A stretch of 64,000 nucleotides of DNA from Pampus argenteus. Lineage: Eukaryota > Chordata > Actinopteri > Scombriformes > Stromateidae. The DNA lies in NCBI GenBank assembly GCA_036937835.1, contig CM072869.1:5905501-5969500 (forward strand), written 5' to 3'. Shown here piece by piece: positions 12,137 through 50,800 of this stretch (the stretch's first letter is position 1; the number at the start of each line of letters is the position of its first letter). The position numbers were made by a program, and so were the translations under genes. Below the pieces are notes generated by a model. It saw only the letters and a program-made list of their open reading frames with translations. It was not told where the DNA came from and searched no databases.

Positions 12137-14326
12137 TTACAATGCAGCAAAAACAACAGTCTTAGCACAACAGATTTTGTGCAATCGGGGAGCTGATTCA
12201 GCAGATGGATTTCCAAAATTAGTGGAAATAATATAAACAGTAACAGATAAACTGGAAATATGCACCTTTAGCCCAAACATGATTTACCAAATGCAGATAA
12301 CAGTACAAATATTGGTGAACAAAGTGTTGACTAGGGACTATAGAGTGCACACTACAGCAATCAAACCTCAATTCCCCAACTCCTATAAGAACAAGCCAAT
12401 TTAAATTTAGATTGTAATTTACTGCCATCTTAACTGTGACGTTTATACTAGTTATATTTTGGCCAAGTGAAAGCAATTAAACTATTTCTGATATGTCCAA
12501 GTGAGTAAAAGGTAGAACAGAGGTCAGTAACTGCATAAAAAGCCCAGAGCCTGTAATGAGATTAACTACTGAATCCCTCCATGCTCAGTTTTGCTGTCCA
12601 GAGAATATGAATCAGTGTGTGGCTGCTTTACTGCCCCGAGACTATTTTCTATCTTTTTATGCTCCAGAAATTGGCAGAAAAGTAAAAAAAAAACTGGGGC
12701 ACAATTTGTACTTTTCTTTCTTACTTCCTTTCTCTATCTTTTCATAAAGCAGCAACACCCGGGCAGCTTTTCTTGCTGCAGGGCAGAAGGCCACGGATCT
12801 TACCCCCATCCGTCCGTCCGTCTGTGTGCACATGTGTGTCTTGTGCATGTGCCCAAGTTGGGGCCCTTTCCTAGTACAGTTTGTCATTCTTATACTTGGC
12901 AGGAAAGCCAAAAATATTAACAGGATTTATAGGCTATTTTCACATTAGATTCACTGTTGAATCTTGCATAAAGCCCCATTAAAATAACTTCTTGGTCAGC
13001 ACATGCTTTGAGAAGAAGTGGAGCATGCTTTGGGGGCAGCTTTCATATCACAAACATTTGTCAAAGTGACAATATTCAAGCTTAAAAAAAAAAAAAAGAC
13101 TGTGACAAAAAAAAAAAAAAAATTAATGCATTTTAGATTTTCCTCTTGACTAAATACCATATGTTTGAAACAGTCCACCATGCCATCAATATCAGAGTAC
13201 AGTGTACAAGACAGGCATACAGAGGCCACACAGACAAAAAGTCAATTTGTTCAGAGCTCTGCACAAAAGACGCCAGTTGCTCAGCAGAGAGAGGCCCCTA
13301 CTTGAAGAGGACAGCCCATGATGCATGTGTCTCTGCTTGCAATCCCTCCCGTAGCGCTGCAGTGGGTTTTCATTGTTTATCTCCGGCTAGCTTGTAAGAG
13401 GGGAACTAATTAAGAGCTGCCTGCAGGTGGCCAATGCTTTTACAGGTCTGAGAGGAGACAAGAAGGAGGAGGAGGAGGAACCTGGCCAGATACAACGAGA
13501 GGACGGGGCAACTGCCTCAGGTCACGAGTTGTCAGACATTACTGATTTGGTGCTGCTAGAAAGAGTAAAGAGAAGAGAGTTTTTCTGTAGGTGGAGAGGC
13601 AGAGACGCAACTCACGCAAGGCAGTAATCAAGAAAACAGAGAACAGAGAGACACAATCACTGCAATCAGCTAAACAAGGCCTTTCCTCTGTTTGGGGGCC
13701 TAAGAAGTATACTTGGAAACATTTACTCATTCTTCAAAAGGGTAAATGTCAATCCGCTTTGGGGTGGATTCAGGATCAGCAGCCCTGCTGGGGTTTGTTA
13801 TGATTTCAGCCAATAGTTATCCAGTAAATCTCAAAAATGAACATCCTCAAAGTGTTCAGCAGACTGTGCCATATCAAGCTGCTAAGCCGCTAGGTTCTCA
13901 CACATTCTGATGTATATACACAATCAACGGAAATCAATGTTTGTTTGAATCGTAACAAAATCAAGCCTCATTTACACAGGGCAGAGTAAACAAACAGTGA
14001 AGCAAGTGTGTACAGTTAAAAAGGAAAGAACTATGCTGATGGTTGTGGAACAAGTGTACGTGTTTTTTTTTGTGTGTGTTTTTTCTATTTGAGTTATGGT
14101 AAATCCTACATATAATCATGAATTGGCTTTAAACAAACAAGAAAGGCAATAATAAAGATTTATCTCAGGAAAAAAAAAAGTGTGTAGGTACGTGTTTTTG
14201 GTTTAGAGGATCAGAGGAGCAAAAGACATGGTTGCGTGCGGACGCTGCCCTGCACCACTTCCTCTTCAGAAGCACATCACAAAGACATCACATCCAGCTG
14301 TACTGAAGCCTCTCACACACAAAATA

Positions 14327-14351
14327 TACACACACACACACACACACACAC
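14327..14351. repeat. (CA)n microsatellite
   Basis: Short CA run following ATATACACAC. Confidence 0.95.
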
Positions 14352-16650
14352 TTTTCGGGGGTAGTCTGCTTCAGCAAAGCCAAACAAACAATGGTTCCAG
14401 CCAGCGTTGTGACAGATATAAAAGAGTCAGAGGCTGTAAGGTGTGGAAAAAAAATCCAATTCCTGACTATGAAATAACAGACAACTGATACAATGTGTGC
14501 ATGTATGTAAGCTGCCGCAGGTAGTTAGGGTAAATCTAGTAGCTCGTCTGCAGAAATCGAGATGAGGATGTCAAATGATAGTGCTGTCATTGGTGGCGTG
14601 ACACCGGGGGCAAAACAAACCAGCTGTTATGGGAGTGCCCAGCATGGATCAAATCTGAGCGGCTGTTACAGCTGAGTTATGGGCACAGCAGCCCTGCAAG
14701 GATACAAATAAACACTGTCTCCGCAGCTGGAAGACTTACTCTCACACACACACACACAGACATTAACAGCCAGTGGTTTCACATTCACATATGCAAATGT
14801 GACTGAACTGCACACACACAAAAAAGGTCATGACAGATGCAGAATAGTTCATGACCAATTACCATGAATGTCATTTTTGAAAAAGGATGCAATTTTTAAT
14901 AACGTTATTTAATAATAATCTGACCAGAAATCTGAGTATCTGTGTAAGATCCAACATAGCATAAATACTACTAGCATTGACATGATCAAACAGGCCCTTA
15001 AAACATAAGCTAATGGCCTGTTTTATGCCATATTGTATCAACATGTTGCCTGCTTCCTGTAAAAGAGTAGCGCTATCTTCAACAAAAGCTAAATTATCAG
15101 CCATGACATTTGCATATTCTTTAAAAAACAAGCTCACACTTGAACATTTTTTTTTACTGTCTTCAGTGCTGCCTGAGGAGCAGTTTGAGATCAGGTGTCT
15201 GCCAATATGACAGTAATAAAAATTATAGGTGTTGTAGGAAGGCAACACATCACTTTGCAGTTGTGCAACACCTTCTGAAACCAACCTCGTTTTGGCAGAG
15301 CAATAAAAAGAGAAAACATGCAAATGTCACATAAAATTATTAAATGTCAATAATGATGATGATAAGTTACATGTATTTTTTTTAATTAATTCAAATTAGT
15401 GCAGCACATTAACAGACTACCATAGGCTTTTGTCTTTTAGAGTACCAGAAGTGCTATTCTTAAGCGCCAATTTGTAAGGAACCCAATAAATTCAAGAAAA
15501 AACAGTTTGGAAAATAAACTTTGACACACTGAGATAACAATTTCCAAGAGAGGCACACATATCAAATTTCAAATTGATTTTGATGCTGAAGTTTGGGCTT
15601 CTATGGTATGTCAAAGTTTAAGATAAGATCAGGGTGGATAGAAGGATGGAGAGAATAGGGAAGAAAGAGAGAAAAATAATAGCGGGACAGTCAGTACAGT
15701 ACCTTGTGGAATTCAAGTGCTGTGTGGAGAAAGAGTCCTGGACCAATGCCACGAACGGGCAGGTCAAAAGACTGCAAAAGAGAGAAGAAGCACCCTGCAG
15801 CTCAGAACTCCCTTTTAGCTGTTAAAAGTTACTTTACTTAAATTTAAGGATTAGTTATCCTATATGAGTGGAGAGTATTTTATCGCAGACTGGATATTTT
15901 TTAACTTTTTAAAACAAGAAATTGGGGAATAAAGTAATGAGTATGGAAATGACTCTGTGCCTCTGTACAAAAGGAGCACTAAGCTTTTTGTTTTCAAGAG
16001 GGCAGAGAGAGGAGAATGTCGACTGAATAAGAAACGCCAGGGGGCCAGAGGTGAACATTAGAGGTGATAATAGATTTGCACGGCCGGCGAAAGGAAAATA
16101 AGGCCTGAATTCTGCACACAATTATGAACATCCATGAGTACACATCTGCGGGGATAAACACATGCCCACCCACTTACATACCGACAACGAGTTGCAAAAA
16201 CAAAAACACATGGTCTCGTTTTCTCTCTTGCACACACTCATGTGTCCCATCTCTCCCTTACACCTCGCAAAAAAAAGTTGTTTTGAAAGGACAGAAATGC
16301 GAGTAACTGTTAAAAAAAAACTATTGCAAACTATCCTATGAACGAGTGACCGGAAAACGCACCTGTGAGCCATTATGGGGTACTTTGTTAGCCGAAATAA
16401 AATAAAATATGGGCAGCTCACGATTTCCTTGAGTACATAAAATAAATATAAAAATATACAAATACAAAGGACTAAATGCAACACAAAGGATACTTTATTA
16501 ATAGTCTCTGTTTTAGCTCATATGAGTCTTCATAGTATTATTAGATTTTGTTATTTTCTCTGTTTTTAGCATTTTCCAACCTTCAAAACATTGTTACCTG
16601 GTTTTAAGTATTATTTTATCGCGTGCCTGATAATTTTTATACTGCCGTCC

Positions 16651-16739
16651 TTGCCAGTTATCTGCTCCAAAAAAGAGGTTTCCGACTCCTATGAGAGACT
16701 TACCTGATTAAATAAAGGTTAAATAAAATAAATAAATAA
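16651..16739 (+). mobile_element. 5'-truncated LINE-like 3' tail
   Basis: The string ACCTGATTAAATAAAGGTT followed by AAATAAAATAAATAAATAA matches the 3' end I recall for a common teleost non-LTR retrotransposon: an AAGAG and TCTCAATGAGAC-like stretch, then CCTGGTTAAATAAAGG and short tandem A/T units. Only the last 90 or so bases are recognisable. Confidence 0.65.
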
Positions 16740-17812
16740 GAAAGGAAAAACACACGCAGTCAACGTGTCACTTGTGTTGCATCTCAAAACCTACAATAGA
16801 CATGAGCTGAGGCATTAAAGGGTGATGCCGCCAACAATGGCAGATGTACACTAAAAATTAACCATATCATTTATTAATGATGGGAACAACCATATATACA
16901 TTCGGATATATCAACTACATGGCAACCTTATGTAGCACTCAAGCGTTCTTAAAGCTCATATATAAACCTATAACCCTCTGCATTTAGTCCTATATGTGTT
17001 TGTATTACCTGCCTGCTCAGAATATAACCATCTAGTCTGGATGCAACGAGGCCACATGATTCGGCCCCAGTGGGAAACGCACTCCAGCAGTCTCCCACTG
17101 CAGGGCTTAAACCTAACAATAGTGTTGACATGTTGTCTGTTTAACGTCTTGCCTCTATGTGAATGTTGCTAGTGTAAACTTAGAAAAAACACAATACAGG
17201 AGTGCTGGTGTGTGTTGAAAAGTCAGAAGGAATTAGCAGAGAAATGATGGGAAGTAAACTGTTGTTGTAACAGTCATTAACATGCTCTGTTATAGTACGT
17301 TAACACAGGAAGCAAAGGAGAAAAGGAAATCTAATTAATAAACAATCGCAATTACATTTTGGTTAATGAAACTCATTCGAATGAGCACGTCAGTGGGAGG
17401 AGGTAACACCATCATAACACAATCACGATGCACACAGACACTAACAGTAGTGAACTCTCAGTCCTATGAGAGCATGTGGCGACAAGCCATCCGGTACCTT
17501 AACATGTCCTACAACCTATTGAGAGGGATTTCTTTGACATTTTCCTCTACACTAAAGGGATAATCCCCTTTATAACTCTCTGTACCTGATATGGCCTTGG
17601 CCCTCGAGAGTCTCTTTAACCCTGAAGAGAGTTCAACAAAATAACTTCATTTAGAGAGCAGCTAGAGAGGCTCTCCGGTCTGACAAAAGGCCTTTAGGTA
17701 CTATTACGAGTAGGGAAATCAGTATTATGTGGATCAGAGAATGGAGGTCAGTGTCGGGTGATGGATGGGAGGGAGACTGGGGCTCCAGAGAAGACCAGAA
17801 GGGGGGACTTAC

Positions 17813-43746
<25,934 letters not shown>

Positions 43747-45285
43747 ATTGCTCCACAGGATAGTCGATTTCGATGAGGGCCAAGGGGTCCTTGAAAGTAC
43801 CGTGAAGTCCTGGAAGTTGTGGCCAATGTTCAGTTTGAAGGGAAAAGCGCAGAAGGCATGGTTAGCTTCCTGCTGCAAACAAGAGCTCCTGCTGCTGGTC
43901 TGCATGCATGTCCATACCTACAGCGGAAGAAGAGAAATGAGTCATTGAGAGATAGTGTGACTGAAAGTAAGCCTTGCCCTCTAGTAGATGAGACCTTGTT
44001 ATTTTAGCATCAGTCATGAAAAATACAAGACTTGGAATGAAAGCACTCAGCATTTCCAGGTTTTCCTAGTGTAATGTGTTTTTAGCATTAGTTGGATGAG
44101 GGTTGCCACGTAAGATTCTTAATCCAAAAATATCAATTTAAATTCTACCGAACGTGGTTTCCTTCAGCATGTTAATTCTGAACCGTAGCCAAGATCAAGA
44201 TCAGAGACTCGTTGTTCTCAGGTCATTTCTGCCGATTAGGGCTTTTCATTGTGTAACCGTCCTAATTCCTACTTTAAGACAGAGTCTGTAGTCTGACAGT
44301 TATTCCATGTTTTGATGCTACAGAGAAGGGTATAAAAAAAAAAAAAAAAAAGAGAGGGGATTACCAATTGTGAGTAAGGAATTAAAGTGACATTTCTACA
44401 TTTCTAACTTTTGCAAATGGTCATAGGTTATTACACTATGACATGCGACCTGTGAAGATAATAAAAGCGTAACAGGCGATATTCCCAGAATAGAATCGTA
44501 CATGAGTGAATGCGGCAGCTACAGGTCAGCACACAAGTCCATTTCCACCAGCTCTCTCTCTGAGGATTTTCTACTGTAAAAACAGCATCATGTTGCCTCG
44601 TCTCTGACGGGTGTCAAAACCTGTCTAGTTTCCCCATCTGGGAAGGTAAAACAAATACACAACACTCTGTTACCACTTACCACAGAGAGTAATCCAAGTA
44701 TATTTACCAACAAACACAACATGTGTAAGCCACTATAGCCACAATGTGACCTTCTCTCACAGTTAAATAAAACAACTCAACAACAAGCAACACAAATTTT
44801 AAATCTGCAGCCATATGAATGGCAGATCAAGGTTAAAGTCAAGCACAAGGATAACACCCTAAATAAAAGATATTTCTAGCACTGACTCCAAATCATCAAT
44901 CAACTGCCTTTGGAAATGAAGGTTTAATAAGGTCCACTGATAAGATGAGTCCAGACAACTAGTAGATATTTACTGAGGTCCATAACATAAATCAATAACA
45001 ATATAATACATGACAGCAGATACTAGGAAGCAGACTGATTATGATGCAAATTGTGAAAAATGAGGAGCACATCAGGGCCCTTAATATTGTGTTAAATATT
45101 GATTGTCTTCAAACGGCATCGAACCTGTAACTTAACCTGGATATCAACTTGACAAAAACCTTTTTTTTTTTCCATCTGCCATGTCAAAGCCACCTTTACT
45201 CCTTGAGGACTTACTGTATGTACAATTAATTAGTGAATCAAAGGGAAGTGATTCAGTATCTTCTCTGGAAAGACACCGGACCAGG

Positions 45286-45290
<5 letters not shown>

Positions 45291-45322
<32 letters not shown>
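45291..45322. repeat. (TG)n microsatellite
   Basis: Pure TG run of about 16 units. Confidence 0.96.
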
Positions 45323-45323
<1 letters not shown>

Positions 45324-46402
45324 TAGATGGCCGGATGTTACCTAAAGGGATAGGAAAATGTCTCATGGGACAAGAGAGGTAGACTAATTGGAGGCAGTCA
45401 CCCCCGTCCATATCTGTCCTCAACTATGGATGAACCGATGACAGGAGCCACATGCACTGCTGTCTCCCTGTAGATAGAGTTTCTACCTTTAAAACTACAC
45501 AACCATTTGGGACACAATGAACTGTCAGACATGCAGCTGTGGGACTCTACAGTTACAGAGTATAGTGTGACTTTCCGTTAAACTGAACCGAACCAGAGCA
45601 TTACACTTTTAACACAATTTAATATGGGTTTGAAAAAAAAAAAAAAAAGGAAGCAGAAATTATAACTTTAGCCATTTTTTCCTCCTTTCTATCCACATCT
45701 CAAAAGACAGCACAGGTTGAGGACCTGTTTAATGAAGCTGCAAAATCCAGCAAATGCTAAGTCAATATTTACATCAATTAATGCTACAGGCAACTGAGCC
45801 GCACACGAATTAAACAGGGAAACGTTAAATCAAACTAAAGTGTCAAATCTTACCTTTAAAACCCCCAAAAACACAAGTTGTTAGCGGCGGCGAATAGTGT
45901 GTAAATATCTCTAAAGCCAGGCAACAAGTGCGTCTTTTTCGTTTTATTTAATATAAGACTGATACAAGTATAAATTAATTAAAATACATTGGTAATAAAA
46001 TTAACTCTCGGCGCCCAAAAATGATGTAGTATGTATAGAAATATGCAGAACAGGAATTACAGTGAAAGCAGAAGTGTTCAATCGGTTGTTGCCTGCAGGA
46101 TTTGTCCCTTTGAAGTGCATCGCAGGTTGAGCTAGACAAATGCTGCGTTTACAACGGTCGGGAAATTTCATTGACTATATAAGGGGGGGACAACAAAATG
46201 GTACCCTGGGAATCTTTTATTATAATCAACAGGTCAAGAAGTTTAGTTAGATAGTAGTACAATATTGTTAGAAAAAAAAACTTAATTAAAATATTAAGGG
46301 TAGTAATACTGTAAATGTTAAAAATAAACTAAATCGTTTACATCACAAACGATTGTATAATTAAATTAAATGTAGACCTGCATTAGGATGATTAGGTTAC
46401 CC

Positions 46403-46620
46403 GACTATTTTGAGTCATTCTGAGTCAAATTGATTAATCAATTATTCAAAATGTCAATATTTCCTGGTTTATTTAGTGTTTCCATGATAACAAACTTAAT
46501 ATATTTAGGTTATGGATGTTTGGACGATGTCATCTTGGGCTTAAAGAAACAGTGATCAACATTTTCTGACATATAATGAAAAAAAATGAGAAAATAATCA
46601 ACAATAAATCAGGATTCAGA
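46403..46620 (+). mobile_element. Dispersed non-autonomous repeat (TAATCGATTA family), near full length
   Basis: Contains in order TTTTGAGTCATTCTG, GATTAATCAATTATTC, a TTTCCTGGTTTATTT block, GATGTCATCTTGGGCTTAAA, AACATTTTCTGACAT and GAGAAAATAATCAAC. The same segments appear in the copies at 49401 and 59035 and match a repeat I recall as common in teleosts. Confidence 0.65.
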
Positions 46621-47368
46621 GACCAAACAAAACTAAGGAGAGTGGATATTGGACTTAACATAACATACATCCATCATGTGGCCGTAATCACAGTTACTAA
46701 TAAATGGCAATATGTTGCTTCTGTCTGCTGGATAAAAATCAATCAACAAATGCAGCTTTGATAATTAATAGTGTTGTATGTTTCTATTTTCATTGGTTTC
46801 TCTTTCTTGATTAAAAAAACACACACAGTTACTGAAATAGCCCTACAAAATAAAGTGCTTCATGTTTAGTTAGCAAATTATTTATTCCACATTTATGGTA
46901 AATAAAAGTGATTAATCACCACCAACGTTTACTTACTTGCCCAGAGGGATCTTCTTACTGTTACATATATCCTAACACTGTTGAAAAACTTTGAAAACAA
47001 TTGTTTTTCAACCTGGATTCATACATTTGTTTTGTGACAGCATGAAGCAAAGATTTGCAAAAGCTAATTTACACATAAGAGTTTAAAAAGCCTTAAGCAA
47101 TATAACCCCACCTGAAACCACCTAGCTAGTTTTAGTACAAGGCCACTGACTAGCAACTGCACAAAAAAACAAAACAAACTTTTCTGCAAACTTACCGTGC
47201 ATCTCCAGGAACATGCCATTAATGCTTTATAATTTAACTCTAATTTAACTCCCACCAGTCCCACAAACGTAAGTGAACTTCGTATTTCAATCAAACCCCT
47301 GTTGTTGTAGTAAAAACACTTTTAAGTGAAGTCAAACCGGTTCTTGCTAATCACATATTCTTACGTTA

Positions 47369-47404
47369 GCGTGGGCGTGTGATTATTGACTTGCTACCGG
47401 AAAT
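47369..47404 (+). promoter_or_regulatory. Candidate mrps35 promoter motifs (EGR-like and ETS-like)
   Basis: GCGTGGGCG at 47369-47377 is the exact EGR-type consensus, and ACCGGAAAT at 47396-47404 is an ETS/GABP-type site, the class often found in promoters of mitochondrial-protein genes. They lie about 340 bases before the mrps35 ATG. The transcription start is not known. Confidence 0.4.
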
Positions 47405-47737
47405 TTAACTTTACGAGGACATTTGAATGCACCACATGTTTCACCCAGCAGCGGCTGGCGGGGGGACAAACAAGTGCATGGTCGCGCGCTCGCATATAAT
47501 GTACGCGTGTAAACCTCTAAATAAATTTGCTGTTAATTAATACTATAAAATGCCATTTTTTCCAATTTCCTTCATTAAACTGTGATATTTTACTACACCG
47601 CTTGTCTGATATCCCTTCATATATAACGCGCTCTGATTCAAAACTGTTTCTGTAGGTGGCACTAAACACGCGCTAACTCGAGTTCTGTTTTTTCTCCTTT
47701 TTGTCCATCGGCAGTGTCCGTAGTCATTAGGGACAAC

Positions 47738-47867
47738 ATGGCTTCGCACACAAGCAAAGCGTTTCTGTCCTTAGGTCGAATAAATGTTCCTTGTCTTCGA
47801 CTGCAGGGTTTTGTGAACAGGGTCACATACGCGACTGATATGACTAAAACGTCTTATGGAAACGACG
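47738..47867 (+). CDS. mrps35: mrps35 exon 1 (import signal)
   Basis: Starts at the ATG in GACAACATGGC (A at -3, G at +4). Encodes MASHTSKAFLSLGRINVP and on to KTSYGND. Donor GTGAGT, phase 1. This part is not conserved with mammals, as usual for transit peptides. Confidence 0.9.
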
Positions 47868-50800
47868 GTGAGTTTTACAGGCACTATTGAATAGTTCATC
47901 CTGATTCAGGGTTATAGCTGCACGCTAAGCTAACTGCCTTGACAGTACTTACCAAGGCCACTGTGCATCAATGACTGCAGTTAGTGTATATGTAATATTG
48001 ACGGGTGGCTAACTGCTACTTTCACTATGTTACTACCTTGATATCATCCTCTTCTCTTCCATTATAACACACACACAGGCACCCACAGTAGAGTAAGTTA
48101 AGATAAATGACTTTTTCAGCATCAAATTCACTATTATGAAGGTGTCTTCTAATAGTCACTATAAACCTGAAATACTATAAGACTATTTCAATGTTTATCT
48201 GTTGTTTTAAGAGTTGAAATGTGATCCCATATAGGGGTATTTAAGGGTTACAGCAGCAGAAGGAAGTGCAGAGACAGATGCATTAGTCTAAAGAAGGGAA
48301 ATTACCTGATTAAACTAGAATAATATTAATATTAGAAGGAGAAAAATAAAAAATTGGATCACTATATAAATGACATACACATAAATACATTATATAGTTT
48401 GCTGGCGCGATGAATAAGACATTTTGCTTTATTGTGGTCAAATTATGTAATGGCAATTCTACATTAACCTTAAACATATACAGACATTTTTGTTCTGCAG
48501 TGATTTTATACTTACAGTCGAGCACATGCAACAATGTTTATTGATCTGTAATAAGCTAATATCAGCCTTTTATTGATCCATATACACGTACATACACAAA
48601 GTCACAAACAACAAAAAGACACAAAAAATTGTACATTTTTAGAGTGTCTTGTGTTTACCGGTAGCTGTTATAGCAGCATTAAAAATACAGTTATTGCATT
48701 TATTTTGTTCTTTTGTTGTTGTTGTTTTGTTTTTCCCAAACAAAGAGTGACTAAACTTGAAATATTATCAATCTTAGACCTACGTGAGAAAAGCAACACG
48801 GGACCCTTTAGAGAAAAAACCAAGAGAGATGTAAGTGTTCAGTGTTTGTGTCTGTTTTCTAAATATAACAACATGCATGCATTCTCTTATCCAATAAGAA
48901 ATTGAATACATTTGATGAAAATGTCTGACATGTTCAGATAATTATGATGATTTAAAATGAGGGATGTCTTCATGGAGCTGTAAACAACGGTAATGGATTT
49001 CCTGTCACTTTGCCATTGATAAAGCTTCCTTTTGTCATCAGGCAGGGGAGCCCAGGACAAACAGGATGCTGCTGGATCAGGACTGGACTGCAGTTTATCC
49101 AGCAGCAACCCCCTTCCGATCGAACTCTGTCCCCCTACCTGTAAGGATGGGATACCCTATGAAGGGAAGTGTTCCACCAGAGAAGAAGGGCAACCTGGAG
49201 CTAATCAAGGTCAGACTTCATTACTTAACATCAACATGGTTGGTTAGTGGTTATAGTTTTAGAAATGGAGGGTGGAAAAGGAAAAACATTGTATTTCCTT
49301 TTCATATAGAAAAATAATGCAAAATAAATTGTCACACAGGGACCACAAATGCCTAATTATTAGTCAGTAAATTTTTTAAATTTTTCCTTTTTTTTTGTCA
49401 TATATGACAGTAAACTGAGTGTCTTTCTAAGATTTTGGACCGTTAGTCGAACAAAACTGAAGAACAAGTTGTTAACATATCATCAACTAAATGATTAATT
49501 TGGAAAATAATCAGCTGATTAATCGATAATGAAAAAAAAACTTAGTTGCAGCCCTAAAAATGCTCTTACAGCATTGATGCGCTGCTGGCTCTGTCTCTGT
49601 GCCCTTATTACTGAGCTGCTGTGTCCAGACACCAGCTGCTCCATCTGGACTCGAGCCACTTGCAGATCTTCTATTTTCACCCGTCACAGCTGGAAATCTG
49701 CAGCGCAGCCTAACGATATTGACTTCATTCCCTTAATGTGCCACAAGGGGCTGTGCATCACCTACTTATGTTTGATGCTGAATATATATATATACACACA
49801 CACACACACTAGGACTTCACACATCTCAATCATTTTGTTACATCCATCTCTCACTCGAACTCCCTCAGATACCGAACTTTCTGCACTTGACACCAGGAGC
49901 CATCAAGAAACACTGTGAAGCTCTGAAACGTAAGTTCCTCTTTTGATTGTCAACATTATCTAACAGCTATTTATTATTGTGATGTGATTTAGTGACCAAA
50001 TATTATTTATCTAGCTGATTTATAGGCCTATTGATTTTTTGTTAAAAAATAAATGAATGTCTTCCTCTGCCATCAGCATTCTGTACTAAGTGGCCCTCTG
50101 CATTGGACACTGATGCCCAATGTGACCAGCACTTCCCTATTAAAGTAGAAAGCACAGACTATGCGTCTGCCGGCGTGTCTGTCAGAAACCCTTCTGCTCG
50201 TATCATTCATCTCAGAGTGAGTTTTATTTTTTTTTAACAGTTTCTCTGAAAAGGTTGTGACCTAATTTTTTGACTTAATGATGTTAGCTTCAAAGTGGTT
50301 CTTTCAAGCGTGGAGAAACCTGACATCTACAATGAGATTAGAGATTTACAGTGAAGCGTAATCACCGGTTGACATCATGTCGCTGTGACTTATCTACAGA
50401 GACATTCATTGTCCGGTGACCTCAAACCAAAGAAATTATGCCAAGTCAGTTTACAGTCAGATTACAACCTTAGAGAATTATTTTACATGTCAGCATGTTG
50501 TGATGTTCTTGTAGTTTCGGGTAGTTTATTTCATTTCTTTAACAGCTTTACATTTTTGTCATTGACATATTTGTTCAGACATTTACCTCCCCCACCCCTT
50601 TATACAATATATAATTGGTCTGTTAAAATATACCAAAGTAAATATCAATTTAACTATTCAATTCAGAAATTCTGAATGTAAGTCAGAAAAAAAACCTTTG
50701 CATAATGTACCTAATTATTTCTATCTTAACCAATGCCATAACCTCACTGTATAAAGGTGTAGACATTTTTCAATTGCACAAAAATGCAAAAACCATCCCT

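Larger units (their letters stand above)
1..17812. other. Non-coding stretch: probable kcnq1 intron 11, or part of it
   Basis: No exon I can recognise lies here on either strand. I looked for reverse-strand sequence encoding helix B, helix C and the coiled coil of Kv7.1 and did not find it. The stretch holds CA/TG and GACA microsatellites (1.5-4.4 kb), a 17-bp hairpin at 3371-3409, a very AT-rich part at about 5.8-7.1 kb, a duplicated non-coding block at 9.7-11.9 kb, a 150-codon open frame at 14871-15323 and a LINE-like tail at 16651-16739. If kcnq1 exon 12 lies off-window, all of this is intron 11. Confidence 0.6.
43747..47737. other. Divergent intergenic region, kcnq1 to mrps35
   Basis: 4 kb between the two start codons, including the 5' UTRs and both promoters. 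An in-frame upstream extension of kcnq1 reaches 43905. It contains a poly-A tract near 44333-44350, a TG run (45291-45322), a dispersed-repeat copy (46403-46620) and a CG-bearing part at 47360-47740 just before mrps35. Confidence 0.8.

Noticed and set aside
16122..16484. 120-codon minus-strand frame
   Set aside because: Cys/Phe/Leu-rich low-quality translation in AT-rich DNA with no family resemblance.
46174..46186. TATA-box-like CTATATAAGG on the plus strand
   Set aside because: No exon follows within a plausible distance and it is 1.5 kb from the mrps35 start; AT-rich DNA makes such matches common.
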